Positions 37,146 to 45,698 are shown, numbered from the stretch's first letter. The stretch: DNA of 64,000 nt from Paenibacillus silagei (GCF_017874735.1 NZ_JAGGLV010000020.1:62001-126000), one strand, 5' to 3'. The notes: generated by a model not told the origin, from the sequence alone. Numbers and translations: made by a program.

Positions 37146-38324
37146 TTATGCCCGCATCTCACGAAAAGCCAATTGGACCGCGGTCTGGACCGCTCCAAGT
37201 ACCACATCCTTGTCCCCGTGGCTGGAAGCAGCCAGCCGGGGCTTCCGGTGAAGCCCCCCGAGCCGGGATTCCAGTCTCTCCAGCAGGATATCCCCATGGC
37301 TGCCCAGTTCGCCTCCAAGGACCACAGTCGTTGGAGCCATCACGGTACAAATACTGCCCACCGCCTCTGCAAGCAGATTGCAGTAGGCCTCGATAATAGC
37401 CAGTGCAAGAGGCTCGCCTCTGCGCACTGCATCCCATATCTGTGCTGCCGTTCCTCCAGGTGTAGACAGCAGATGCGCTGTATCACCTGCGCCTGTATAT
37501 TCTTTTGCCATCCGGTTGGCCAGTTGCCTTAATCCGTCTGTAGACAACACATCCTCCAGCCTGCCTGCGCTCAGCATCAGATTGGCTAGTTCGCCTGCAC
37601 CGCCGCCAAGCCCCCGGTAGATCTCCCCATGAATAATGAGACCGCCCCCGGTTCCTGCGCCGATGGAGAAGTACAGCAGAGAGCCGCTTGCCGCCATCCC
37701 CGAAGAGGTATACTCTGCCAGAGCGGCGAGGTTGACATCGTTCTCCGTCACGACAGGCACGGGGATCAGCCGGGCCAGATTAGCCCTCGCGAGCACCGCT
37801 TCACACCCGCGCAGCGGGGCAACCAGGTCAGACACGCTTCCATCTGCCGGGTCCACCACGCCTGGAATGCCGAAGGCCGCCGCCCGCAGCTTCTCCCGGG
37901 AGATCCCGGAATCCGCAAGCAGTCCCTCTATGCTCTGAACCAGGAAGTCTTGACACACCGTCTCTGTCAGCCCGCCCTCCGGCATAGCCAGCTGCTTGTA
38001 ATAGCAGATCTCTCCGCCCATATCCGCAAGTGCTATCCGCAGACCGCTTCCCCCGACCTCGGCCCCTAGGGTATAGAAGCATTTCGGGTTGAATTCCACT
38101 AGTGTTGCCTTGCGGCCCTGGGTGTTCTCCGCTCTGCCGGTCTCTCTGACCAGTCCGCGTTCTATAAGATGAGCAATGGCCGAGGATACCGTAGGCTTGC
38201 TTAAGCCGGTATACCGGCTAAGATCCGCTCTGGATTGCGGTCCGCCGCCGATGATCTGGTCCAGAATCAGAAATTCATTCAGATTGCGCATGACCTTTGG
38301 GGTCCCGGCTGTTTGAATTCTCAC
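37146..38324 (-). CDS. ROK-family transcriptional repressor (NagC/XylR type)
   Basis: A 392-residue regulator. The N-terminal winged helix (about 12-75) reads RADLSRYTGLSKPTVSSAIAHL. The C-terminal ROK fold senses a sugar (VTENDVNLAALAEYTSSG, SIGAGTGGGLIIHGEIYRG). As in the neighbouring kinase, the cysteine zinc cluster is absent (GGGAGELANLMLSAGRLED). GTG start at 38324, with GGAG eight bases upstream. A perfect inverted repeat stands just before it, so autoregulation is likely. The candidate regulon is the ROK kinase-MFS pair downstream. Any role with xylose or other sugars is not shown by the sequence. Confidence 0.9.
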   Translation of the reverse strand: MRIQTAGTPKVMRNLNEFLILDQIIGGGPQSRADLSRYTGLSKPTVSSAIAHLIERGLVRETGRAENTQGRKATLVEFNPKCFYTLGAEVGGSGLRIALADMGGEICYYKQLAMPEGGLTETVCQDFLVQSIEGLLADSGISREKLRAAAFGIPGVVDPADGSVSDLVAPLRGCEAVLARANLARLIPVPVVTENDVNLAALAEYTSSGMAASGSLLYFSIGAGTGGGLIIHGEIYRGLGGGAGELANLMLSAGRLEDVLSTDGLRQLANRMAKEYTGAGDTAHLLSTPGGTAAQIWDAVRRGEPLALAIIEAYCNLLAEAVGSICTVMAPTTVVLGGELGSHGDILLERLESRLGGLHRKPRLAASSHGDKDVVLGAVQTAVQLAFREMRA

Positions 38325-38352
38325 GATTCATACTCCGTTCTATATATAGTTA

Positions 38353-38372
38353 ATTAAGTTTACTAACTTAAT
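38353..38372. promoter_or_regulatory. inverted-repeat operator of the ROK repressor
   Basis: ATTAAGTT and AACTTAAT form a perfect 8-bp inverted repeat around TACT, 29 bp upstream of the ROK repressor start, in an AT-rich promoter-like stretch. ROK repressors bind AT-rich palindromes of this kind. Confidence 0.6.
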
Positions 38373-38450
38373 GTATAGTCTAATATACAGTCTTTCGGGC
38401 GATTTATCCAGCCCCTCTTTCCTCATCTCCCCCTCTCCCAAAACACGAAA

Positions 38451-38478
38451 ATTCCCGATCCTCCTGCGGATCGGGAAT
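38451..38478 (-). terminator. hairpin terminator after the acetyltransferase gene
   Basis: ATTCCCGATCC and GGATCGGGAAT form a perfect 11-bp stem with a 6-nt loop; on the minus strand the stem runs into TTTCGTGTTTT. It lies ten bases after the GNAT stop. Confidence 0.7.
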
Positions 38479-38488
38479 GAGTGCCGGG

Positions 38489-39100
38489 CTAATTCAGCAT
38501 TTTCTCCATATGCAGCACTTTGTGGAAGCCGGCCTGAGCGGAGAACAAGCGGGTATTCTGTACCTTGAAGGTCCGGAAGCCCACCCGCTCATACAGCTTC
38601 TTCGCCAGCGGATTCGTATCGACAACCTCCAGCATCACCTTACTGCGGTCCGCCTCCCGGGACCACGCGAAGACGGCCTCCAGCAGCCGGGTTCCGACGC
38701 CCAGCCCTCTGGCCTGCTCGGACACTACAAGCGGATCGATATGCACTGCATTAGAGGGGGTATTGCCATTGAGCAGGCGGTAGAAGCCATAAGCTGCGTA
38801 ACGCCAAGCGCCGCCGAGCACACCGAAGGTCTGTCTGAGCGAACGGTAGCTCAGCATCATGAAGAAGCCATCGCCTGTCTCCAGACCGGCAAAGCCTACG
38901 ACCCTTCCCTCATACACCGCGTACAGGGCGTTGTCATAACGCAGGCAGCGGCTCAGCACCTCCACAATATCCTGCTCTTCACGGGAGAAGATCCATATTC
39001 CACTGAATTTCAAGGTAAAAGCCTGATAATATAGCCTGGCGACCTCACGTTTTTGTTCTTCATCCAGCCGGCTCACAATCTCTACTTGCAGCGTTGACAT
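38489..39100 (-). CDS. GNAT-family acetyltransferase
   Basis: A 203-residue GNAT protein. The acetyl-CoA motif A is visible as HIDPLVVSEQARGLGVGTRLLEAV, and motif B as LEVVDTNPLAKKLYERVGF. No substrate can be named. GGAGG precedes the ATG at 39100. It follows the TetR gene by 65 bp on the same strand, so the TetR protein may control it. Confidence 0.9.
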   Translation of the reverse strand: MSTLQVEIVSRLDEEQKREVARLYYQAFTLKFSGIWIFSREEQDIVEVLSRCLRYDNALYAVYEGRVVGFAGLETGDGFFMMLSYRSLRQTFGVLGGAWRYAAYGFYRLLNGNTPSNAVHIDPLVVSEQARGLGVGTRLLEAVFAWSREADRSKVMLEVVDTNPLAKKLYERVGFRTFKVQNTRLFSAQAGFHKVLHMEKMLN

Positions 39101-39165
39101 ACAGGTTCCTCCTTATTGTTCCACTCCAGATTCTATCCACCTTAGGGAACCAGCCCGCTTCACGG

Positions 39166-39741
39166 TTACCTGCTGTCCCCTTGCCCTGTTCTGCCGAAGC
39201 CTTGGAGGACTGTATTAACCAGCAGCTTCGGAGCGTCATTCTTCGCCAGATTCCCCTTCTGAATCTCCTGCCAGGCAACGAACAAGAGATTATACATGAC
39301 CGTGATGATCCAGTGGGCGGGCATTCCGGTATTCAGCAGACCGCGTGCCTGCCAGCCCTCCACCGCTTCACGCAGCGGCTGCTTGATCCTTGCTTCCTCG
39401 GCTACAATATGCGGATTCTCGTCCACTGAGGCTGCAGAGCTGAGAAAAGACACCTTGCCGCCCAAAGGAATCAGCACCTCGAACACTTCCGTCAGGAATG
39501 GGAGCATATCATGCTCCTCTGCGGTAACTCCCCCGAGCGCTTCTTCCACCAGCCCGATCGCATTCAGCGCCAGCGCATCCAGCAGCAGCTCCCTGGTAGA
39601 GAAATACCGGTGCAGCGTCGCAATACCGATCCCTGAGTGATCTGCTATCTCCTGCAGTGTAGCCGTCGGCTTCATCGCCAGCAGCTCCGTCGATGCATCC
39701 AGAATGGCCTTCCGTTTGGTATCTTTAACACTGGTTTTCAT
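39166..39741 (-). CDS. TetR/AcrR-family transcriptional regulator
   Basis: A 191-residue regulator. The N-terminal TetR HTH is LQEIADHSGIGIATLHRYFSTRELLLDAL (about 30-58). The helical ligand-binding domain follows and has no family-specific signature that I can use. The start at 39741 is the first ATG (MKTSVKDTKRKA), with only a weak ribosome site. Inverted ATGATA/TATCAT repeats lie upstream. The GNAT gene downstream is the likely target together with the regulator itself. Confidence 0.9.
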   Translation of the reverse strand: MKTSVKDTKRKAILDASTELLAMKPTATLQEIADHSGIGIATLHRYFSTRELLLDALALNAIGLVEEALGGVTAEEHDMLPFLTEVFEVLIPLGGKVSFLSSAASVDENPHIVAEEARIKQPLREAVEGWQARGLLNTGMPAHWIITVMYNLLFVAWQEIQKGNLAKNDAPKLLVNTVLQGFGRTGQGDSR

Positions 39742-39790
39742 GAATATAGGCCTGCCTCTGCTGTAGGATGAGTGATATTTCAGTTAACAT

Positions 39791-39831
39791 AATGATACTT
39801 TAATTATTATAATGATATGTTTATCTATCAT
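39791..39831 (-). promoter_or_regulatory. candidate TetR operator region
   Basis: ATGATA (39812-39817) and TATCAT (39826-39831) form an inverted repeat. A further ATGATA starts at 39792, exactly 20 bp from the first. The stretch is AT-rich and lies 50-90 bp before the TetR gene. Confidence 0.4.
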
Positions 39832-39893
39832 TTGAGTTTATTTTATACCGGGAGGTGGGTGGTGTCAAACCTCCAATGCGCGTTGGCGAAGGG

Positions 39894-40080
39894 TTAACTG
39901 TATTTCATGCAACTAAACTGAACAATGCTGGCTCTATGTGCGGTTTAATTGCATTTGGTACATCAATTTAAAAGTAAATGATCTAAAAGTCTGCTTTCGC
40001 CTCATTTTAATTGTACAGAATACAGTTAACTCAGCTTATCCGGGCTTTAGGCTACTTTTAGATGTACTGAATACAATTAA
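39894..40080. repeat. four-module palindromic intergenic element, copy 2
   Basis: Modules start at 39894, 39943, 40005 and 40056 (offsets 0, 49, 111, 162). The first reads TTAACTGTATTTC..CAACTAAA. The third and fourth are inverted relative to it (TTGTACAGAATACAGTTAA and ATGTACTGAATACAATTAA). Same geometry as 1962-2147 and 18712-18898. The spacers have diverged while the modules are kept. Confidence 0.65.
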
Positions 40081-40176
40081 ACTCACTCTTACAAAAAGAA
40101 GGGAAGACGGCAACCTCACGTCTCCCCCATATTCCTTTTATTTGATCTTTCGAGCATTACTTTCGCCCAAATCACC

Positions 40177-42123
40177 TTACCTTACCCCGCACTCCATCCG
40201 CAGCACATGAAAAGACTTCGGCCCCAGCTCATACACCATCGAGTCCGCGGTTTCAAGCGGCACAAGCTTAGGCGCGATGTTGCGCGGAGCCTCAATAGAG
40301 TTCACGTCCGCCTCCTGCCCCTGCATGACATACGCCACCCCGCGTCCAGTTAAGGACAGCGCGGTCTCCAGTTCTACCTGAACCTTACGGTCCAGGGTGT
40401 TCACCAGCTTCACATAAAGGACTTGCTGCTCCTCATCATAAGAAACAGTGTAAGGAATCTCCTCCTGATCATGTACGGTCTGGAGCACCTTTGTTCCCAT
40501 CAGCGTACTGTACATTTGCTGCACATAATAACTTGGCGTACCGTAGCTGCTCTCCCCATCGAACCAGATCATATCCGGCGACCACTGAGCGTAGCCGAGT
40601 CTGGCGAACAACGGAGCGTAAGAGGCCAGCACGACAATGTCGGCATTGCGCTCCAGGCCTGTCAGGAATGCAGCTTCTGCCAGCGCAGCGCCCCAGCTGT
40701 TGAAGTGCGGCGAATTCATCCCGTTGCCATAGTGACCCGCATATTCCCCGGCGAACACCTTGATGTCTCTCGGATACTGATCATAGAAATGCACATTCTC
40801 GCACAGCCATTCCGGCTTCACATAATAATGCTCATCGATAGCGTAGACGAAGTTCGGATTACCCGCAGCCCGCTTACGATAATATTCCCACGCCCGGGTG
40901 TAGTTGTCTGAGCTGACATCCGGCCCCGCAGACCCGATTAGCTGCACAGATGGATACTTGGCATGAATCGCCTGCTCGAACAGATCGTACCTGGTGAAAA
41001 AGTCTGCATGCTCCGTCTCCCACTGCTCATTGCCGATTCCAATCATCTCCAGACCAAACGGCTCTGGGTGACCCATCTCACTCCGCAAGCGGCCCCACGG
41101 TGAATCCACCGGTCCGTTGGCGAATTCCAGCAGGTCCAGCGCATCCTGGATATACTCCTGGAAATCTTCATCATGCACGCCCACATGCTCTGTAGACTGG
41201 AACTGGCAAGCCAGCCCGACATTCAGCACCGGAATCGGCCGCGCTCCCAGATATTCACACAGCAGAAAATACTCATAAAAACCGATCCCCAGACTCTGAT
41301 TATAGTGGCTATACTCGCTCGTGTACTGATTCTCTTCATGATTGCCGTGCAGAGCCCAGCGGCTGCTGTTATTCTTGCGCTGCTCGGCGGCTCCCACACT
41401 CCGCTTCCATTGGTAACGGTTCTCCAGGTTATAGCCCTCAACAATACACCCTCCGGGGAACCGCAGGAAGCCTGGCTTCATCTCCTCCAGCAGCCCGACC
41501 AGATCCCGGCGGAACAGACCCAGCACCGCGTCGGAGGGAATCATGGAGACGAAGTCGAAGCAGACCATACCCGGAGCATCCAGCCGGATGACGAAATCCC
41601 CATACAATACAGGCTCATTGCAGCTAAGCTGCGCTGTATAACGTGTCCACTCTTCCCCTACCGCTGTCGCGATGACAGCCTGCGCCATAACCGTACTATT
41701 TTGCTCAACCGAAACTTCAATGCCGCCTGCATAACCCTCCGCTCTGGCATAGAAGGATACCTCATACGATAGTCCCTGCTTCAGAGAGACTCCATCATAG
41801 GCCTTATTGGTAAAAGCTTTCTGCGTCTCCCCGGCGGTAAACGCCAGATAATGAGGATTCACCTCATTCTGCGGATGCTCCGCCCCAATCTGAAGTGTGG
41901 CTCCACTTGCCTCTGCGGGATAAGCTGTCCAACCATAAAGACCGTCATGACTCTCGCTGTAGCTCTCCCTGTCACCCTGCGCCTTCATGAACTCAAAGGA
42001 ACGGTTCTCAATCATCTCGGCATGCAGCCCGCCGTCCAGACCATAGTTGATATCCTCGAAGAAGAGCCCAATCATCCCCTTGGATATCGATACTCCAGGC
42101 TTATCTGTAATTTGTAGTTTCAT
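40177..42123 (-). CDS. GH51 alpha-L-arabinofuranosidase
   Basis: A 648-residue intracellular enzyme that removes arabinofuranosyl side chains from arabinoxylan or arabinan fragments. It starts with the family signature ISKGMIGLFFEDINYGLDGGLHAEMIENRSFE. A CBM4-like beta-sandwich (about 60-195) is inserted, then the barrel with FLRFPGGCIVEG. The acid/base Glu is in MIGIGNEQW and the nucleophile in KVFAGEYAGH. A C-terminal beta domain ends the protein. There is no signal peptide. It lies 58 bp after the GH5 gene on the same strand, so both are probably one operon. Confidence 0.93.
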   Translation of the reverse strand: MKLQITDKPGVSISKGMIGLFFEDINYGLDGGLHAEMIENRSFEFMKAQGDRESYSESHDGLYGWTAYPAEASGATLQIGAEHPQNEVNPHYLAFTAGETQKAFTNKAYDGVSLKQGLSYEVSFYARAEGYAGGIEVSVEQNSTVMAQAVIATAVGEEWTRYTAQLSCNEPVLYGDFVIRLDAPGMVCFDFVSMIPSDAVLGLFRRDLVGLLEEMKPGFLRFPGGCIVEGYNLENRYQWKRSVGAAEQRKNNSSRWALHGNHEENQYTSEYSHYNQSLGIGFYEYFLLCEYLGARPIPVLNVGLACQFQSTEHVGVHDEDFQEYIQDALDLLEFANGPVDSPWGRLRSEMGHPEPFGLEMIGIGNEQWETEHADFFTRYDLFEQAIHAKYPSVQLIGSAGPDVSSDNYTRAWEYYRKRAAGNPNFVYAIDEHYYVKPEWLCENVHFYDQYPRDIKVFAGEYAGHYGNGMNSPHFNSWGAALAEAAFLTGLERNADIVVLASYAPLFARLGYAQWSPDMIWFDGESSYGTPSYYVQQMYSTLMGTKVLQTVHDQEEIPYTVSYDEEQQVLYVKLVNTLDRKVQVELETALSLTGRGVAYVMQGQEADVNSIEAPRNIAPKLVPLETADSMVYELGPKSFHVLRMECGVR

Positions 42124-42181
42124 TTATTTCCCTCCGCCACTTTCCCTTGTCTGTATTTCTTCCAGTTCTCTCTATCCACGC

Positions 42182-43195
42182 CTACAAATAAGAAATAATC
42201 TCAGACGTAATGCTGCTGTCGTAGCGGTCGGAGATGCCGAAGTCCATCTTTTTATACGTCCATGCGGCCCGCCCGATCTTGTATTGCTCGAACACCCCGT
42301 GCACGTCCTTGTACCAGTTCACCACGCTCTGAGATGGGGCTTGCTCAATGACTCCATACTCGCCGCAGTACAGATACACATTCCGCTCTGCTGCAACGTC
42401 GATGGCATTCTGGATCAGGCTGGTCATGTATGCTGGACCCATCTCGTGGATACCTTCTGCATGCAGCCCCGAGCCGAAAGCGCCAATGGCCGCCGAAGTG
42501 CTGCGGTAGTTCTCCAGGTCACCCGGATAGTCCATGCTGCTCTTTGGCATCTGCTCCACCCAAGCCGCACGCTGGTGTGTGAACAGGAACGGCTCATAGA
42601 AGTGGAAGGTGTATACGATATTCTCATCAAAAGGCTGATCCAGCAGCCCGAGGGTATGCACGCTGTTCCACTGGATGCCGCCGATGACAATTTTGGTCTC
42701 TGGGGCATGCTTGCGGATCTCGGCAATCGTCCGTTGGGCCAGCGCATTCCAGCGGCTGCTGTCCTGCTCCACAATCTCATTCAATAATTCAAAAGCCACA
42801 GTATCCTTATAGTCGGCATACCGGCTGGCAATCGCCTTCCACAGATTCAGGAACCGTTCCTGGAGCGCCGGGTCATCGAACAGGGAATTCTCGGCCACGC
42901 TATTGAAGGAGAAGCCCGGCGTCTTATGCAGATCAATAATAAGATTCAGCCCATTAGCAGCACACCAGCGGATGCAGTTGTCGATATGCTTGAACCCGGC
43001 GTAAGCCTCTGCATTCCCTGTATCCTCTATCACTTCATAATCCACCGGCAGCCGGACATGGTCCAGGCCCCACGAAGCAATCGTCTCAATATCCTTCTCC
43101 GTAATGAAGCTCTCATAATGGGCATGCTGATACGGACACTGGGACAGCCAGCCTCCGAGATTCACCCCTCTGGTATAACCCGTCCATTCTTTCAT
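42182..43195 (-). CDS. GH5-family glycosidase, cytoplasmic
   Basis: A 337-residue single-domain enzyme of glycoside hydrolase family 5. GVNLGGWLSQ opens the barrel. The acid/base Glu lies in AFELLNEIVE and the nucleophile in YLYCGEYGVIE. VRLPVDYEVI and HFYEPFLFTHQ are also typical. It has no signal peptide, carbohydrate-binding module or linker, so it probably acts on imported beta-glucan or mannan oligosaccharides. The start at 43195 (MKEWTGY) has GGAGAGG nine bases upstream; an ATG nine bases earlier is too close to that site. Divergent from the AraC gene, and followed by GH51. Confidence 0.9.
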   Translation of the reverse strand: MKEWTGYTRGVNLGGWLSQCPYQHAHYESFITEKDIETIASWGLDHVRLPVDYEVIEDTGNAEAYAGFKHIDNCIRWCAANGLNLIIDLHKTPGFSFNSVAENSLFDDPALQERFLNLWKAIASRYADYKDTVAFELLNEIVEQDSSRWNALAQRTIAEIRKHAPETKIVIGGIQWNSVHTLGLLDQPFDENIVYTFHFYEPFLFTHQRAAWVEQMPKSSMDYPGDLENYRSTSAAIGAFGSGLHAEGIHEMGPAYMTSLIQNAIDVAAERNVYLYCGEYGVIEQAPSQSVVNWYKDVHGVFEQYKIGRAAWTYKKMDFGISDRYDSSITSEIISYL

Positions 43196-43325
43196 CACGA
43201 TCATCCTCTCCGGCCTCAGCCTTCATTGTAAGCTCTTACTCCTACCTGTCTTAAGCATAGATAAACCCTGGCCGCAGGACAATTACACATCGTGCGTAAG
43301 TACTAACCTATTGTGCAATCTCCCT

Positions 43326-43354
43326 TTGCAAGGCAGCCTATTTGCTATTACAAT
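43326..43354 (+). promoter_or_regulatory. predicted promoter of the AraC regulator
   Basis: TTGCAA (43326-43331), a 17-bp spacer and TACAAT (43349-43354) lie 29 bp before the AraC start. The divergent GH5-GH51 operon must also be transcribed from this 190-bp interval, so the AraC protein probably acts here. Confidence 0.6.
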
Positions 43355-43382
43355 AGATCTATCTGCTATGTGGGAGGCTCCT

Positions 43383-44192
43383 ATGAACATACACAATATC
43401 GGCTACAATCACAGCCATGACGCGGACTTCATCATTAACCGGCCCCAGGGCTCGGGCGACCATATGCTATTGCTGCTGAAGACCCAGGCCATCTTCACTT
43501 TGGAGGGAGAGAGCCGGGTGACAGGGCCGGACTCCTTCATCCTGTACAGCGAGCATACTCCTCAGCTCTACCGGGCATACGGGCCGCAGTTCACCAATGA
43601 CTGGTTCCATTTCCGGCTGGACAACCCCGACGATGAAGCGCTGCTGGAGCGGCTGGCGATCCCCAAGGATGAAGTCATCCCGATTGGCGACCTGAACGAG
43701 CTGTCGATCATCATTAACCATTTGTGCTATGAGGTGTATTCCGAGAACCCGCATCAGGACGAGACGATCGAATTATATCTGCGCCTATTCTTCATTAAGC
43801 TGAGCAACCGGATTCACTCTACCCAGAAGGAAGTCGGCAACACGCACTTCAACAAGATGTCCGTCATCCGCACCAAAATCTTCAACCAGCCCTTCCTGAA
43901 CTGGACCATCGATGGGCTGTCCCACGAGTTGACCATGAGCCGCTCCTGCTTCCAGCACCTGTATAAAGATTACTTCGGCGTAAGCCCGATGGCCGACGTT
44001 ATTGCCAGCCGGATCGAACATGCCAAATACCTGCTCACCACCACAGACATCTCCGTCAAAAAAATCGCCGAAATGAGCGGCTACGCCAGCGAGATCCACT
44101 TCATGCGCCAGTTCAAGCAGCAGACGGGGCTGACGCCGTCACAGTATAGGAAAAAACAAAAAATAACCCCAAAAAGCGGGGTATTACCTTGA
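43383..44192 (+). CDS. AraC-family transcriptional regulator
   Basis: A 269-residue regulator. The N-terminal cupin-like sensor is followed by a C-terminal double HTH: IDGLSHELTMSRSCFQHLYK, then KKIAEMSGYASEIHFMRQFK, with TGLTPSQYR at the end. The ATG at 43383 follows GGGAGG by six bases; longer versions start inside the promoter. It is divergent from the GH5 gene and is the natural activator of the GH5-GH51 operon. The stop codon is preceded by a small ACCCC/GGGGT hairpin inside the last codons. Confidence 0.92.
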   Translation: MNIHNIGYNHSHDADFIINRPQGSGDHMLLLLKTQAIFTLEGESRVTGPDSFILYSEHTPQLYRAYGPQFTNDWFHFRLDNPDDEALLERLAIPKDEVIPIGDLNELSIIINHLCYEVYSENPHQDETIELYLRLFFIKLSNRIHSTQKEVGNTHFNKMSVIRTKIFNQPFLNWTIDGLSHELTMSRSCFQHLYKDYFGVSPMADVIASRIEHAKYLLTTTDISVKKIAEMSGYASEIHFMRQFKQQTGLTPSQYRKKQKITPKSGVLP

Positions 44193-44230
44193 AACAAGTA
44201 GAGTGCTTAATGCGGGCTTGGATGTACACT

Positions 44231-44250
44231 GCCTGATTTGTAAATCAGGC
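44231..44250. other. 20-bp near-perfect palindrome at the left edge of the AT-rich island
   Basis: GCCTGATTT-GT-AAATCAGGC is a perfect 9-bp inverted repeat with a two-base centre. It stands where the base composition falls and the AT-rich island begins. It recalls a tRNA-Thr anticodon arm, and GTGAGAGTCCTAGC follows where a T-arm would be, but the acceptor and D arms do not fit. It could be an operator or a decayed attachment site. The rest of 44193-44381 holds nothing recognisable. Confidence 0.3.
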
Positions 44251-44381
44251 CAGACTATTTGTGAGAGTCCTAGCTTGGCGGGGCTTACAGCACCGTCAAA
44301 ATTTTTAAACAACTCTAGTCATATCGCATGAGTTGTAAAGTTCTAAACATAGTAGTGATAGAAACTAAATAAAATTTTTAT

Positions 44382-45698
44382 TTATCTCACATTTGTTCCT
44401 ACTAGACTCGCTTTAAACCAACCTCTCAAGTAATCAAAGAAGACATAATTTAAAGCATTACTATCTTGACTACTATTAAAGACTATGCCTGTAATCCCCT
44501 TTCTTTTTGCACATTGAGCAATAAATGTAGGTACTAAATACTCTAAACCGGATGAAGTATTTACGCTAAAGCTGCAAAACTGGACTAATGGAGTATCCTT
44601 TTCAGTTAAATCAATTAAATCAACTGTTTTAATCAATTCAAGTTTCATAATATCGACAGAAATGTTGCTATTTTTCAAACATTCTTTTATTGCAACATCT
44701 TTGTTATCGCAAGTATATAACTCCCCATGTCCTGAATAATTAAAACGTCCAATTCCTGTGACCCCATAAGGTGCAGAAAACATTTCTTCTGTAGTATATG
44801 GAATTTCTCTTTTTTCAGAATCCCTTGGTCTTGCTCTGAATAATAGAGTATTGTTGTGAACAGTTCTTATTTTAATGTTATTTAATTCATCGAATATTTT
44901 CTTTCCTACATTATGTTCAAGCCCTAGCATCGGGAATTTTGCCAAATAATTATAGAACGACAAAGCTTCTTCTTTTGTTATACTGTTAAGTAGTTCAGTT
45001 GAACTAACTGTACTTACCATTGACTTAACTGGTATTTTATCACTCGTATCATTCATTACAAAGAATGAGTCTATTTCACCTTTTTCCAAAACCTCATTTT
45101 CAATTTTGAATTTAGATGGAGAAATCCCAGATAATATGCTCTTTACATTTTGATTATCTATGTTTAAGGATGGGTATGCTTTTTCAAAAGTCTCTTTTGG
45201 TACAACTAGATTCTTAAATTGATTGCTAGTTGCAGCCTCTAATGCCATCTTTACCTCTGGTATGATCCCTACTCTGGTAGCCTCTATTGCTGCCGTCACT
45301 ATTCTTGTTGCTTCAGGGGTGATCCCTATTCTAAACGCCTCTTTTGCTGCCATACCCATTTTTGTCACTTCAGGATTAATTCCTATCTTTGCGAAATTTA
45401 ATCCTTCTATCCGTACCTCTGGTGAGATTCCTCTTGTAGCCTCCATTGCTGCTAACCCAACTTTTGTTGCATCATAATAAATTCCATTTTCAAGAAAATC
45501 AAACATTGCCATCCTTGCCTCTGATGAGATTCCTATTCTTGTAGCCTCCATTGCTGCCATTCCTATTTTTGTAGTTTCAGGGATGATTCCTATCCTTATA
45601 GAATTCCCCATCGCCAACTTTGTATTATCAGAGACATTATAAGTTTTATTCAATTCATCTTTCTCAGATACTGATGATTTTTCTGAGTCATCTAACAT
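44382..45698 (-). CDS. RES-domain protein with N-terminal tandem repeats
   Basis: About 438 residues. Residues 36-157 are seven short repeats of 16-19 residues with consensus GI-x-PE-x-T-K/R-x-GMAA-x-EATRI. After a linker, residues 283-435 are a RES domain, the fold of NAD-degrading toxins. Visible conserved positions are Arg in LLFRARP, GRFNYSGHGELY, Glu in DVAIKEC, and Ser in GIVFNSSQDSNALNYVFF. The start at 45698 has GGAGGG seven bases upstream; a TTG at 45728 (GAGGAAAG upstream) is an alternative. No Xre-type antitoxin adjoins it, although RES toxins usually have one. It lies 284 bp after darG on the same strand. Function is inferred from the fold only. Confidence 0.75.
   Translation of the reverse strand: MLDDSEKSSVSEKDELNKTYNVSDNTKLAMGNSIRIGIIPETTKIGMAAMEATRIGISSEARMAMFDFLENGIYYDATKVGLAAMEATRGISPEVRIEGLNFAKIGINPEVTKMGMAAKEAFRIGITPEATRIVTAAIEATRVGIIPEVKMALEAATSNQFKNLVVPKETFEKAYPSLNIDNQNVKSILSGISPSKFKIENEVLEKGEIDSFFVMNDTSDKIPVKSMVSTVSSTELLNSITKEEALSFYNYLAKFPMLGLEHNVGKKIFDELNNIKIRTVHNNTLLFRARPRDSEKREIPYTTEEMFSAPYGVTGIGRFNYSGHGELYTCDNKDVAIKECLKNSNISVDIMKLELIKTVDLIDLTEKDTPLVQFCSFSVNTSSGLEYLVPTFIAQCAKRKGITGIVFNSSQDSNALNYVFFDYLRGWFKASLVGTNVR
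45225..45600 (-). repeat. degenerate repeats coding for the N-terminus of the RES protein
   Basis: Versions of GTAGCCTCCATTGCTGCCAT and of TTCAGGGATGATTCCTAT recur at intervals of roughly 50-57 bp on the plus strand. They match the seven peptide repeats of the RES protein. Unequal crossing-over or slippage could change the number. Confidence 0.6.

Noticed and set aside
42923..43231. Plus-strand frames opposite the GH5, GH51, GH95 and xylanase genes
   Set aside because: They are antisense shadows of GC-rich genes with clear catalytic motifs on the minus strand.
44161..44190. ACCCC/GGGGT hairpin as terminator of the AraC gene
   Set aside because: It lies inside the last codons and is not followed by a T-run; the stem is only five pairs.
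44220..44290. Functional tRNA-Thr
   Set aside because: Only an anticodon-arm-like palindrome and a T-arm-like string fit; acceptor and D arms cannot be formed.
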